Source: Populus alba (Eukaryota > Streptophyta > Magnoliopsida > Malpighiales > Salicaceae). From it: DNA of 64,000 bases. The translations under genes were made by a program, and so were the position numbers. Shown in pieces: positions 11,490 through 23,680 of this stretch. The stretch's first letter is position 1. Each line of letters opens with the position of its first letter. The notes beneath the pieces were generated by a model. The model worked only from the letters and a program-made list of their open reading frames with translations. It searched no databases and was not told where the DNA came from. Where the stretch lies: positions 14,322,001-14,386,000 of the forward strand of contig NC_133295.1 of assembly GCF_005239225.2 (NCBI RefSeq), written 5' to 3'.

Positions 11490-12140
11490 TAGAAAAAATA
11501 TTGGTTCTATTCATTATCTTACCTTCACAAGGCTTGAATTGTGCTATGCTGCGCATAAAGTATGTAAGTTTATGCATGCCCTTACTGAAACTCGTTAGGA
11601 TGCACTTAAGCATATTCCATGCTATTTACAGGACACAACTTTCTATGGCCTACACATCGCTCATAGTGTATCTTTATCTCTTCATGGTTTCACTGATGTT
11701 AATTGGGTTATCTTATGTTTCATAATACTACCCCTATCTCGCAGAAATAAGGGAAAAACAAATTGTTGCTCGTTTTTCTACTAAAGCCAAATACAAGGCT
11801 TTAACTGACGGCACTGGTGGAAGTTCATGGATTTCTTCTTTATTTTCATAGCTTCAGCTTCTTAGTATTTCTATGATTATGCTATGATGAGATAACTTGG
11901 GCTACTTATCTATCAGTTAATCATGTTTTTCATGCTCGCGCTAAGTATGTTGATGTTAACAATCGATCACTTTGTTTGTGATAAAGTTGTGAAGTAAGAG
12001 ATTCAGGTTTGCTTCATTTCTTCCAAGAATTAGCTTGCTAATGTTCTTACTAAGCCTCTCTCTTCTACAACCTTTGCTTATTTGTGGTCCAAGCATTGTG
12101 TTGAAGCTCCACCTTTAGTTTACGGGGGCATATTATAGAA
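11490..12140 (+). pseudogene. Ty1/copia reverse transcriptase/RNase H relic
   Basis: Read through several stops and frameshifts, the + strand gives the end of a copia polyprotein. Recognisable steps are 'KVCKFMHALTETR', 'SVSLSLHGFTDVNW', a decayed 'TKAEYKALTDGT' region, 'YVDVN...HFVCDKVV', 'VCFISSK...LANVLTKPLS' and 'CVEAPPLVYGG'. The polypurine-like 'acgggggca' at about 12121-12129 follows directly, as expected before a 3' LTR. It is clearly dead. Confidence 0.8.
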
Positions 12141-12330
12141 AATATATTGTTGAATCTTAGGTTACAAATATAAAAAAATTATGTTTACCTTGTACATCTT
12201 ACAACTTAAATCATGTATAGGGGTTAAACCTAATTATATAAATACAGAGGGTGGCTAATATTGTTAAGCCTCCAAACACTTCTTATATCTTAACTTTTAT
12301 TGTATGATATTTGCTTTGGGCAATAAAAGG
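12131..12330 (+). repeat. Probable start of the copia relic's 3' LTR
   Basis: AT-rich sequence beginning 'tattatagaaaatatattg' directly after the polypurine tract of the copia relic. The LTR's outer end was not identified. From about 12330 to 13880 I see no gene, only a 48-bp near-perfect direct repeat at about 13041-13136 (aaagaaaagagc...gcatgaacttgc) and a T19 run at 13400-13418. Confidence 0.35.
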
Positions 12331-13879
12331 ATGTCTTTATGTCCCAGGTATAAGTCAACTTGAGATAACATGCAAACATATTGAAGCTACTTAGATATCA
12401 TTAAATTCTTTTTTGTAATATTCCTACTGTTTCACTTGAAATCTTCTATATCTCTCAAACCCAAGTTTGGGTTTACTTTCTCCTTTCATGTCAAGGAGGG
12501 AGTAGATGGAAAGTAATTCTGAAAATCTAGAATAAGATGCAGAAATGGGATTTCTTAAGTTTATATGGTCAAGAATCCATGTGATATAAGTCTTTTAAAT
12601 TTAATGCATCGATGATATTGTGATTATCATCGTATTTCTGAAATTATATCCTTGTATTAGTATAACTACGAGTTATGAAAGTAATGACCCTTGAGTACTT
12701 TAAATCCATGGTTATTTATTTCCTCTCGAATGAGAATAATGTATGTAAGTTATCATCTACCATGTTTGTGACCTTCCGTCAATCAAGTAACTTAATTATT
12801 AATTACTAACAAGGTTTAATTTCTTAACATTCTTTCTGCTTATCTATATGATTCTTGTTGCCACTTTTGGCTGCTTGGTGCTTTTCTTTTCTTTTTAGTC
12901 TGGCTTATCAAAATAAATAATTAAAAACTATATGATATCTCACCTTCTCCGAAGATGGGAAATTAAGTGGAGAATGCTGTTTGCAAGAGAAAGCTTCAGT
13001 ACATCAATAGCTCCTTAAAGCAATTTTAATAAAACTAAACTAAAGAAAAGAGCTTCTAAAAGCAGCGCATGAACTTGCAAAACAAAATTAAAGAAAAGAG
13101 CCCCTAAAAGCAGTGCATGAACTTGCTTATCACCTAACTTGTACCGACTACACGTATACTCTTTTTTCTTTTCTATGATAAACTATATGTATACTCTTAT
13201 TGCAAGGTTCTAAGTTCCAAAGGTAACAATTGCTGAATACGGAAGAAGAAAAGGTGACCATTTTTTTATTCGTGTTAAAAAATAAGGGAATTGACATACA
13301 TACATGCATGCATACCATATATATTCACTCTAAAACTATTTTGAAAATATATTAATTTATTTTATATATTTGTTTTTCAATACCTATCTCATCTAACCCT
13401 TTTTTTTTTTTTTTTTTTGGAAGAAGTCGATATTTTGAAAGAGCTAACCAGAAGATAGCCAAAAACAAGATATATAGAAGAAAAGAAAAGAGAATCATAA
13501 AAATAAAAAGTAAACATAAAAAGAAAAAAAAAAACCAATAAATACATAACCTCCATCTCTCTCTTGAACATAAGATAACGTGTCCCTTAAATCTTTACTA
13601 TCTCAGGATAATAATCAAATACTACATAAACCACTCACTATTATAATTTATGGTGGAATGTTGGTGGATCAAAAGAGTTATAATATACATGATGCCTTTT
13701 GTTACATGATCTTGTTTGATTAGTTAGGGATTACTTTTATTTTATTTTTATTTTTTTAATAACATCATGATTAATTGACAAGAATATTGAATTTTCTTTA
13801 TAGATCACAAAGAGGTCCAACAGATTTTAGTCTATACTAGATGTCATGTCTGCACGTTTCCGCGGGCTTGCGGCATGCT

Positions 13880-14660
13880 TATGCATTATCATGAACTTAT
13901 AAAAACAATTATACGGAGAAAGACTATTACAATCTACAATGTTTTCAAGAAAAAATAATAAAAATAATTTTAGAAAAAAACATTAAAAAAATGAAAGAAT
14001 AAAAAAACCATTTAGGGAAACACTATAACAATCTATAGTGTAATGTGAGGAAATATACATTTGTAATTTTCAACCAGCTCAATATTAAAAAAAAAAAAAA
14101 TTAACAAAGACAATTTTAAAAAAAATCATAACAAAAAAAATCTAGGAAATGGCTGTAACAATCCACAGTGTTTTAAAGAAAAAAAAGTATAAAGTTAAAT
14201 TCTCAACCAGCTTAATATTAAAAAAATAGAAGCAACAAGGATAATTTTTTTAAAAAAATCACGTAAAAAAAATCATAAAAAAAAATACTCATATGGAGAA
14301 ACACTATAGCAATCCACAATGTTTTGTAAGGAAAACTACAGTTATAATTTTCAACCAACTCAATATTAAAAAAATAAAATTGATAAAGATAATTTTGAAG
14401 AAAATGAAAAAAAAAAAAACATAAAAACCATATGGAAAAACATTGTAGCATTCTAAAATCTTTATAGAAAAATACTATAAATTTAAATTCTTAACCATCT
14501 CAATATTAAAAAAATAAATTTTTAACCAGTTTAATCGTAAAAAAATATAAAATCAACAAAGATAATTTAAAAAAAATATATAAAAACAAAAAATATATAT
14601 ATATATATATATAATTTTAAGAAAAAGAAAAAGAAAAAATAAAAACATGCGGGGAATGGG
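13880..14660. repeat. Degenerate minisatellite, period about 130 bp
   Basis: At least four to five diverged copies of a unit occur in tandem. Each has 'gaaacactatagcaatccacaatgtttt'-like sequence, then 'taattttcaaccagctcaatatt', then a long A-rich block with 'aacaaagataatttt'. Repeat starts are visible near 13905, 14018, 14145, 14292 and 14435. The copies differ by many substitutions and by A-run length, so the array is old. I recall similar arrays as common in poplar-like genomes, but have not checked this. Confidence 0.7.
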
Positions 14661-15140
14661 AAAAAAAAAATGAGGGGAATGAAAAAAAAATATATGGGGA
14701 AAGTTATAATTCTTTTCCCATGTGTTTTAGAATATTGTTAGTAATAAAAGTGATCTTTTCAAGATAATCTCCCTCATACCTAAATATCCACATCGCTTAT
14801 TTTGGAACTTGAATTTAGGAACCTTAAAATAAAAATCTCTCGTCTTAATTACCAGTTGAAAATTAAGCATAAAATATGTTGCGGATACAAGTACACTGCA
14901 AACTTATTTGAGAAGGATTCCTAGGAAGAAAGGAATAAGAACTTGGCTTGAGGGATGTGCTAGCTATAGCAAACCGTACAATAATTGAGTAAAAGAAAAT
15001 TAGAATCCAACACTTTCAAGTTTCATCTCATTGGTTTCTCAAAAAAGGATAAAAAAAAGTGGGTCCAATTGTATTGATGTGAAATCGTTTCCATCACTAG
15101 TTCTACCACCAGACATGATAAATTAATGCATTCCAGGGAA
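14661..15140. other. Intergenic DNA, nothing recognised
   Basis: AT-rich sequence with short frames only. No repeat or gene that I can support. Confidence 0.5.
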
Positions 15141-15147
15141 GAGCAAA

Positions 15148-15273
15148 GATACCTAACAGCTAGGCTAATCTTTGATCTTTATAGATAACCTTGTCCAGAG
15201 CCATGGACCAGATACCTAACAGCTAGGCTAATCTTTGATCTTTATAGATAACCTTGTCCAGAGCCATGGACCA
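15148..15273. repeat. Exact 63-bp tandem duplication
   Basis: The stretch 15148-15210 ('gatacctaacagc...gagccatggacca') is repeated immediately at 15211-15273 without a difference that I can find. A perfect tandem copy in non-coding DNA suggests a recent replication or repair slip, or an assembly artefact. The flanking 15274-15700 holds no gene that I recognise. Confidence 0.85.
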
Positions 15274-15739
15274 GCCTTAAAATATAAGATATATATCACT
15301 CCCGAGATCTCAATCTTGATGCTGTTGGTATGGTGGAACTGTACCCAAATCTTACACACCAAAACTGAAGCATCAGCAAAGAAATACTTTTGTAATATAT
15401 ATAGTCTTTGTGATATATATGCCCTAGATTTCTGGCCCTTCTTGTCTAAGCCAATATTGTACATGGACCCGATCGAAAACTTAGAAAAATCATGTGATGT
15501 TGCCGCTTTTAAATGGATTCCTCGTAATACATAAATCATGAAGTTTTTAAAAAAACAAAACACTGGAATTTTTTTAATATGTTGATTTAGCTAATAAAAA
15601 TCTGGCAAAGCTGAAAAAAAAAAAAAAAAAAAGATAACCATATACAAGGTAATTACATTAATATTTTTTATAAAATAACATGTTACATAATACACCTCAT
15701 CAAGCTGAAGTGATTCTTATAAAATATGAAGTAAATTTG

Positions 15740-17250
15740 ATTTTTTTTGTTGGGATGCTCTATCCCAAACAAAATGATAATTAACCTCAATATATTTGGT
15801 ATGAGCATAAAAATAAGATTAGTAGACAAATAAATAGCACCCAAGTTGTTACACAAAATAGTAGTAACAAAACTAGGAGAGAGATAAATCTGACAAAAAA
15901 TAGTGAAACCAAATTCAGCAATTATCCACTAAAGCTTTATATTTAACTTCAATGGAGGAACAAGTAACCGTTTATTGCTTGCTAGATTTCCATGAAATAT
16001 GAGTGATGCTAAAAAAAGACAAGGTAATCCTTGGTAGACTTACGATCATCAACACTATCAGCCCAATCAACATAAGTAAACACATGAAGAGATAACGAAG
16101 AATGATGGGTAATGTGTAAGCCAAAAGAAACTGTACCTTTTAGATATCATAATATGTGTTTAACAGCAGCCTAGTGACCCTTAATAAGAGCATGCATAAA
16201 TTGACAGACCTTGTTAACAACATAACATATATCTAGCCTATTAAAGGTAAGATATTGGAGAGCACTAACAATTTGGTGGAAGCGAGTGGGAATAAAAAAC
16301 AACTTACCAAACTGCAATCTAAGCTTAGAAGCAAAGGTTAAAGTATCAACAAGTTTGCACGATGGCACACCAACATGGTAAAGGAAATCAAGGACATATT
16401 TATGTTGACTAAGCTTGAGATCCATACCAATAGGAGCTACTTCAATTCCCAAAAAATAATGAGTATTGTCCAAATCACGAAGTTTAAACTACAAGCTTAG
16501 TAAAGCAACAAAATGTTGAACCAAAACAGAGTTACTACCAGTGAGTAAAATTTCATTAACATAAATAAGAAGATAACAAATATCACAACCCATAAACAAA
16601 ATAAATAAGGAAGTATCAACCTTGGAATCCTTAAAACCAATAGAAAGAAGAAAGTCTCTTAGTCATGTGTACCAACCCAAGGGGCTTTTTTCAAGCCATA
16701 AAGAGATTTGTGAAGGCAACATACATAAGTAGGCATAGTAAGATGTATAAAACTCGTGGGTTGCTCCATATAAACCACCTCCTTAAGTTACTCATTAAGA
16801 AATGCATTATGAACATCAAGTTGCTGAATCTACCAACCTTTAGATACGACAACAATAAATGTTAACCAAATAGTAGTCTGTTTAACCACATGACAGAATG
16901 TTTCTAAGTAATCAATCCCTTTTTGCCGAATGAATCCTCACGTAACCAAACGAGCCTTTTAGCGGTCAATACCATCATCAGCTCATCACTTTATTTTATA
17001 CACTTAGTGACAACCAACCATATTCATAGTAGGATAAAAAAAAGAACCAATGATCAAGTACCATTTTCATGTAAAGAAGCAATTTTAGATTGCATTATGC
17101 CAACACATAAGTTGATAGGCTTCCTGAAAACTAAGAGGTTCAGGATTAAGAGAGATGTTACCCATAATGCTGAAGACAACAGTGGTAGAAATCAAAATTA
17201 AGTGATCAGCCCTGTCTTGTTGTGGATACAGAACCATATGGTGTTGGCGG
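15740..17250 (-). pseudogene. Ty1/copia reverse transcriptase/RNase H relic (minus strand)
   Basis: The minus strand, with several stops, encodes the copia RT: 'QQLDVHNAFL', 'VVYMEQP', 'CCLHKSLYGLKKAP', then 'DNTHYFLGIEV', 'LSQHKYVLDFLYHVGVPSCK', 'LQYLTFNRLDICYVVNKVCQ' (longest open part 16171-16473), 'FTYVDWADSVDDRKSTKDYL' and 'HTKYIEVNYHFVWDRA' of the RNase H part. It is the same kind of element as the relic at 11490 but lies in the opposite orientation. It is dead. Its LTRs were not delimited. Confidence 0.85.
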
Positions 17251-17689
17251 GGTGCTGAAGATACAATAAATAGTTTAAAGGTGGGCTAATATAGAAAAGA
17301 GTAACTGGAGAGATTAACAGAGAGGTCTAGATCTAGCATGGACTAAGCAAAGATATTGTAAAGAGAACAGAAAAAAAAAAAAAAAAAACCAACGGTGTGG
17401 ATGAAGATGCTTCAGCAGTAAAGGAGTCAAACAAAGAGGATAAGCATGACTCGTTCGTCCGTGTTTGAGGAAAACAGGGCACCAACAACCCTTCCATTAC
17501 AGGACTGTTGGTGATCACCCATCCTTTCGATGGAGAAGCACTATATGGGCGAGAGAAACTGAGGCAACTAGTAGGTTTGGTAAGAGATAAATCTAACCCA
17601 CAATTTGGATCAAATTTGGTGCATTTGTTTTTACTAAGCTGATCTTTCTTAGGTTGAGGAAGAGAGGGATGCACAGTTCATTTAGAAAC

Positions 17690-18250
17690 AACATTTTTTT
17701 CTTCGATTGAAGTGATTATCTTTAATTTGCCCCCTAAAATTTTGATGTCTTGCAAACAAGCTCTTATATTTGAATTTTTTTTAAAAAAAAGTTTGCCCTT
17801 GGATTAATGCAATTGGACTTCTAGGTTTAAATGTCATTTACAAAATAGTCATTGGTTTCAAATTTAATCAATTCAATCTTTAATTAACTCTTAAAACTTT
17901 TAATTCTTTCAAAATTACCCCTAGTAAAATCAATTAACCCCCTAAAGTATCAACTCCTATTCACTTTGGTCTCTAGATTTTTATTTCTTGCAATTTTGAC
18001 CCAAATTGACTTTGGACTTTGATATTTCTTCAATTAAGGTCATAATTGCATTAATTAAACTAATTTCAAAGTTTAATGAAGTCCCTAAACTTATCAATTC
18101 TTCTAATTTTTGGCTAAATTAACTTCCAACTTTATAATTTCATCCTTATTAGTTTCCCAAAACTTTCAATTTGTGTTGTCTTTACCAAATTCTCAAATTA
18201 TTTTCTAATTTTTTATATTATTTTTATTTTAGAAATTGAAAATTGAATTA
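17690..18250. repeat. Internally repetitive T-rich block
   Basis: Short phrases recur with variation: 'cccctaaaatttt', 'tttggtctctagatttt', 'ttgacccaaattgacttt', 'gtccctaaacttatcaattc'. This is typical of non-coding parts of plant LTR elements. There is no reading frame of note. 18251-19130 holds AT-rich sequence without a gene; 18590-18740 contains a 'ttttgaaaa...tttaaaatcat' repeat-like stretch. Confidence 0.4.
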
Positions 18251-19433
18251 TGACAATCATGTACCTATCATTAAATTTAGGAAAAAGAAAACATTTGCTT
18301 GCCTATCTATTCTCAAATCAATATATATGAAATTAAACAAATTAAAAAATTGACAAATAACAATTTTATTAAGATAACTAGCGGATTATTAAGCATTCAT
18401 TATAAGAAGAAGAAGAAAAAAAAGAAATAAACTTATCATTCTTTCTTTGAAAATGATGTGTTAACACTTAGTTCTTAGCATATACAAATCAAGGCATTAT
18501 GAAATTTTAAAATTACTTCAAAGACCAAATTGATTAGTCCTCAAAGTGTTGTAGACAAAGATATAAAGGGCACTAGACTTAGACTTTGTTTGGGATTGTG
18601 TTTTCAAAATTATGTTTTGCATCTAAAATTATGGTTTTGAAAAAGTATTAAATTTCAGCTTTATTAAAACCAGGGTTTTAAGTGTAATGAGATTTTAAAA
18701 TCATAGTTTTGAAAAGGTTATCAGATACCTATTTTCTTATGGCATTGAGCTATTTTTAACTGGCTAAGTTCCTTCTGTTTCTACTATTTTGTTTTTTTTT
18801 TTTACACCGATCATTGATCAAGTTACTTTTAGTGCCTAGACGAAAGGAATAGATTGAGTTAAAAATTTATATTTGGACTCTGATTTAACGCTCCATAGAG
18901 TCATTTTCAATCCAACTCACCAAAATGTTCAAAGTCTTGGTAAATTATATATTAACAAGGACTTGTCTCTAATGCAAGAATTAAAATATTTTTTCTTCTT
19001 CTCTGATAAAGGAAGATTCTGTCTACACAAACATAAAGAGGAATAATCACTATTTTTTTGCACCAAACTTCCTTGATATTTTATCGTTCCCTTTTAATTT
19101 TCACTTCTTTCCTCAATCTTTATGGATTAAGCCAAATTATAAAACCGACATGACGGCCCCCCAAAATGTGAATGCTATATGTGGTTGCCATCTCTTCAGC
19201 ACCAAAGTGAAAGCGCCCCCCATACCAAGCTTTAAATATTTGGCCACGTTTTCTAGCATCTTGACTGTGAGTTGGTTTTGTTTTTTTTTTTTTTTTTTTT
19301 TTTTTTCAGAGGAAAATCTTGTTATATTAGCTAGACTAATGATCACGAACCAGTTCTAGCAACAACCGTATCCATTTCTTTAAGCCTATTAATTATTGCT
19401 GCAAGATATATACAGCTTAAAAGCCCGTGTTCA

Positions 19434-20544
19434 ATGTTTCCATTCCAACAAAATAGTGATGAATTTTGGCCCCCGATCTTCTCTAATCCCTACCAAGAAG
19501 ATATTGGTAAAGATTTTCAGGATCTCATCTATGGCCAAGATTCAATTCATGGAATTGGTAACCAAACCATCTCAGTGGATGAAATTCAGAAACATAAAAT
19601 ATTAGCAACTTCAAATGCTAATGATCATAGTGGAAGTATTATTCGTGATGAGAAGAAGATTGCTCGAAAGGAAATCGAACGGCAAAGGAGGCAACAGATA
19701 TCCACTCTTAATGCTTCACTTCGGAACCTACTCCCTCTTCAATCAATCAAGGTCAAGAAACTTTTTTTGCTTTACTTAATTTCTTCCTTCATTATACAGT
19801 AGCGTATCACTTCACTCGGTTTCCACAATTATGGCAGGGAAATAAAAAAAATGAAAACAAATATTTGTGAGAAATGGCTACCCTAATTACCATACTTTTA
19901 CATGCTGTGTTAACGGCCACGTCATATTCTTTTCCTTGAGGTTGATGCTCTTGATCCACACATTATTTTAGGGTTTATGTTGATATTGGGAAATCTTGCA
20001 GGGAAAGCGCTCAATCTCTGATCACATGAATGAGGCTGCGAAGTATATAAAGCATCTAAGTAGTAACATCCGAGAATTAAGTGCCAAGAGAGATAAACTC
20101 AAGAAATTCTCCAACTCAAGTACTTTTGAACAAGGGACTGAAATTTCAGGCCATAATTTGCTGGACTTTGTTAAGGTTCGCCCTTTTTTGGGTGGAGTGG
20201 AGATTGTTGTGATTGGAGGCTGTGGAGAGGAAGGCTTTCTTCTGTCAAGAGTGCTAGAAGCATTGGTTGAAGAGGGATTTGATGCTGTTAGCTATGTTTC
20301 TACACAAATAGATGAAAGGCATTATAACACTATCCAGTGTCAGGTATTGCCTTTGCCAAAGTTCATTTCTTTCTAAGTTTAGTTGAGTGAAATTTGCTTC
20401 AACTTCACTGATAATCCAACACCATTTGGCCTTCATATTTGTGAATTTCTTTTGCAGGCTACCAATCGGAATTGCATTGATTCAGATGGGCTGCAAAGAA
20501 AACTAAATGATGTGATCTCACTGTCAAGATATGTTAATTTCTGA
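19434..20544 (+). CDS. Basic helix-loop-helix transcription factor (bHLH36/118/120-like)
   Basis: Three exons are inferred from frame and splice signals: 19434-19751, 20002-20343 and 20458-20544. Donors are AG|GTCAAG and CAG|GTATTG; acceptors are TTGCAG and TTTGCAG. Both introns are phase 0 and the product is 248 aa. The bHLH domain spans residues about 74-130: basic part 'KKIARKEIERQRR', helix 1, then a loop ending at the conserved 'IK|GKRSISDHMNEAAKYIKHL', where the first intron falls. Of the E-box contact triplet His-Glu-Arg, Glu82 and Arg86 are kept and the His position is Arg78. A C-terminal ACT-like region follows (about residues 140-215, 'VEIVVIGGCGEEGFLLSRVL'). It should act in the nucleus as a dimer binding E-box-type DNA. 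Its closest Arabidopsis relatives are, from memory, bHLH36, 118, 120, 125 and 126. The gene looks intact; the targets cannot be told from sequence. Confidence 0.9.
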
Positions 20545-22122
20545 GTGATTGACACCATTAATTAATTGCACTGCATGCGTGTCTTGAAACGGCTCCTATC
20601 GTTTTTATTGTTTTGTTCCTTGATGGCCTCATAACCCTAGATTTCAATTTGTTGTGCTTCCATATGTTGGCTGGCAGCAACTATTTGGTTCAACTTTCTG
20701 CAGGTTTAATTCTTATGGGTACGAAGTGTGTAATCTATTGTTTCAATTACATGAACTCTTTGCAAAATATGTGTGTAAGAGATTTCAAGTGGAATTGGTA
20801 GGATCACTAACATAAAACATCAAGAGCTGATCTTAATGACAAGCGAAGTACAGTACTCGTATAAATTACTGAGCATGGACATAAAAAGGTTAAGTTTGGT
20901 CTTAAGGAATACATATCTTTCCTCAACAAGATGAATTCCTTGACAAAATTTAGATGACATCTATAGTGTTCCCTTTGTATTTACATAAAGGAAGCTGCTT
21001 CTTTTGATTCATCTTGTTTTTCTTCCCTGATTAGTAGCTTTTTGATATGGTGTTTGTTTAGTTTCTGGCCCAGCTTTGCAGTCTCTGCAAAATCTGTGCA
21101 TGTTTTCCTTCCACCTTTGTTTGTTTTTTTTCCTTCTTGGTGTTCATTCAATATTATCCAGAACAAAAGGCTGATCTCTTTACATGTTAATCTCCGTCTC
21201 CTTAATGTAAATGTGCACACACAACTTGAAATCTTGACAATATATATATGATTTGAAATCAAATCACCTTCTTGTTTGGTATGGAATAAAATTGGATTTA
21301 TATTAATGTAGCTATATATTGCTCGTATATATGGGAATAATGTTTGCCTTTATAGTCTCATGCATGCATGTGTGTGCATTTCAACCTTTTGAATTAAGAG
21401 CTTTTACCATCATCTTTTTTTATCCATGCGCCTTCCCTAGTTTTGGTACGTCTTTAGAATGAGATGCAAAGTACTTTACTATTATCCAGAAGTCACAATA
21501 CCATGGTGATAATTGCTAGCTTGTCCAGCATGAAGTGTTCTGTTAAATTACTAAGCTACTTCTTCCCCTCTGTAGTAGATAGCTTCCTAACTTGCGTTCT
21601 TGCTCAGTTATGTCAATATCAATAAGCATCATATAACATCTAGCGGCTAATCTTGCAATTCAATGATAGTAAACCCGAATTTACTGAACTTAATTAGGTC
21701 TCCCGTGATTCGTTCTCTTCATAGGGTTTCATGATTTTTCTCATCTGAGAGATGCTTAAATTTCACATATAGGATAAGGACCGGGTTTGTTGTTGCAAAC
21801 ATACAGGGGTAAGCTGCAGTCTTCTTGACACCTCACTGATGTAGAAATATCAACATAATTAAGGTACTAGGGCTCACCTAGCAGAAGCTACTGATGATAT
21901 GCAAATTTACTTCTATTGTTTATTATGAAGTATGCATTGCTTGGTTTGGATATCGTGTATAAGAGAATATCAAATCGATGCTTTTTATAATTCTTTTTGA
22001 GAAACATTGATTACCACTACGCTATCAGAAGCTTTGAAAGCAATTTACATGATTCAAGAGTCATTTCGTAGGTGTGATTGACCAATAATTGTTGTTGATT
22101 GTCTTGGAAATTTATATCTATA
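20545..22122. other. Downstream/intergenic DNA, no gene seen
   Basis: This holds the 3' flank of the bHLH gene and AT-rich sequence. Short frames at 20613-20801 and 20981-21262 have no recognisable content. No further gene supported. Confidence 0.5.
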
Positions 22123-22148
22123 TGTGTGTGTGTGTGTGTGTGTGTGTT
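22123..22148. repeat. (GT)13 microsatellite
   Basis: Uninterrupted GT run about 60 bp before the long hairpin. Confidence 0.95.
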
Positions 22149-22203
22149 GCTAGAGGAGTACAAGCCTAATCCAGAGATGTGATTGGATTTGTTCATGTAT
22201 TGG

Positions 22204-22651
22204 ATTTCAAACGCATATAAACATTTTATTAGCTTTTTACCTTCATGATGAGAAGTTGATTGACTTTCTTTTGATAATTCAATGGTAGTATTATATTGAA
22301 AATGATAATAATTATTAAAAAATAGGAACTATATCACTCCTTTAATAAGATTTTGTTTGGAAGTATTTTTCAAAATGCATTTGGATAAAAACTAGAAAAA
22401 AAAATATAAAATTAATTTTTATAAATGATTTCCAATGATTTTAATATAAATATATCATAAATATATAAAAAGTATTAAATTAGCAATTTTTTATTTTAAT
22501 CATGTTTCTATATATATATATATATAGTTCTTATTTTTTTTTATAATTATTATCATTTTCAATATGATACTACCATCGAATTATCAAAAGAAAGTCAATC
22601 AACTTCTCATCATAAGGTAAAAAGCTAATAAAATGTTTATATGCGTTTGAA

Positions 22652-22653
<2 letters not shown>
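22204..22653. repeat. Long inverted repeat (hairpin), arms about 130 bp
   Basis: The left arm, 22204 to about 22335 (starting atttcaaacgcatataaac), is complementary to the right arm, about 22520-22653. I count only a handful of substitutions and one or two single-base gaps over about 130 bp, so identity is roughly 95 percent. The loop is about 185 bp and AT-rich. A transcript from either strand would fold into a long stem. The right arm runs directly into a TA/GA microsatellite, so the element's ends and any target duplication are obscured. It could be a foldback/MITE element or an inverted duplication. Confidence 0.9.
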
Positions 22654-22712
<59 letters not shown>

Positions 22713-22721
22713 AGAGAGAGA
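22654..22721. repeat. (TA)n(GA)n microsatellite
   Basis: A TA run with one phase break near 22677 is followed by about 11 bases of AGAGAG. It directly abuts the right arm of the hairpin. Confidence 0.9.
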
Positions 22722-22859
22722 GTACAAGCACGTGTACGACACCAAGAGGTGCTCGCACACTTTGGGTTGTGCCTCCTAGTATTTGTTATTAGAAGCGTTA
22801 TTGTGTCTTTTTTCCTGTAAAGCAACATATGTCGATGTTAGTGTCTCGTATATCATCAA

Positions 22860-23680
22860 TAAACCCTTTTTTTTTCTTTTCTTTTCTCTCCTCCTTTAAA
22901 AATTATAGTTGGTTATCTTTATTGTTAGTATTTCAATTTCAACCCTTATTCTTTTAACTTCTAGTTTTTGTTATTGGCTTTTTTTGTAAAAGTTTTTTTG
23001 TTTTTAATTTAACCCTTCAATCATAATTTATCATATATTATATTTTTCAATTCAATTATTATTCTTTTGATTTCTATTTTTTTTTTGTCCTTTTTATAAA
23101 AGTTTTATTAGGTTTTGATTTATCTTTCAACCCAAATTGATGGTATCATATTTTTTAATTTGGTCCTCATCATTTTTATTTTTATTTTTTTCTTAGTTTT
23201 TTTTGTAAGAGTTATTATTGGATTGAATTTCACCATTCAACCAAAAAAAATTTATTTATTTTATCAATTTTGACCATCATTCTTATGATTTTTTTTTTTA
23301 TCCTTTTGCTAAATTGATTTTTCTTTTCAGTTTCACCCTTCAATCAAATATAAATTTATTTTATATTTTAATTTTCATCATTATTCTATCAATTGCTATT
23401 TTTTATAATCCTTTTATATAATTGAAATTCTTTGTTTTCACATTTATTATTCAAATATTTGATTGATTGAGAATTGAACTTAATAGTTTTTTTCAAATAG
23501 GATGTTTCAGGTTTAATGACTCTAGTCGTGAGTTTGAAAAATTAGCACGGTTTTTTTTTAAAGAAAAAAAACCTTACAATTCTCTTTATTTTCTTTTATT
23601 GAGTTATTCCAATATTCTCATGATTTGTTTTGCGAGTTTGGTAGGATATTTCTAGTTGGCTCGACCCTGATTTCTAGGAT
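22860..23680. repeat. T-rich dispersed repeat with internal periodicity
   Basis: Recurring phrases such as 'tttcaattcaattattattcttttgatttctattttttt', 'ttttgtaaaagttttt' and 'tttcacccttcaatcaaat' come back about every 110-130 bp. A related block occurs at about 62280-62830. Non-coding. Probably part of an old transposable element, type unknown. Confidence 0.5.

Noticed and set aside
17333..17674. 113-codon minus frame next to the copia relic, possible gag or integrase linker
   Set aside because: Composition is Ser/Pro-rich, with a Phe run encoded by a poly-A/T tract. No copia motif is recognisable.
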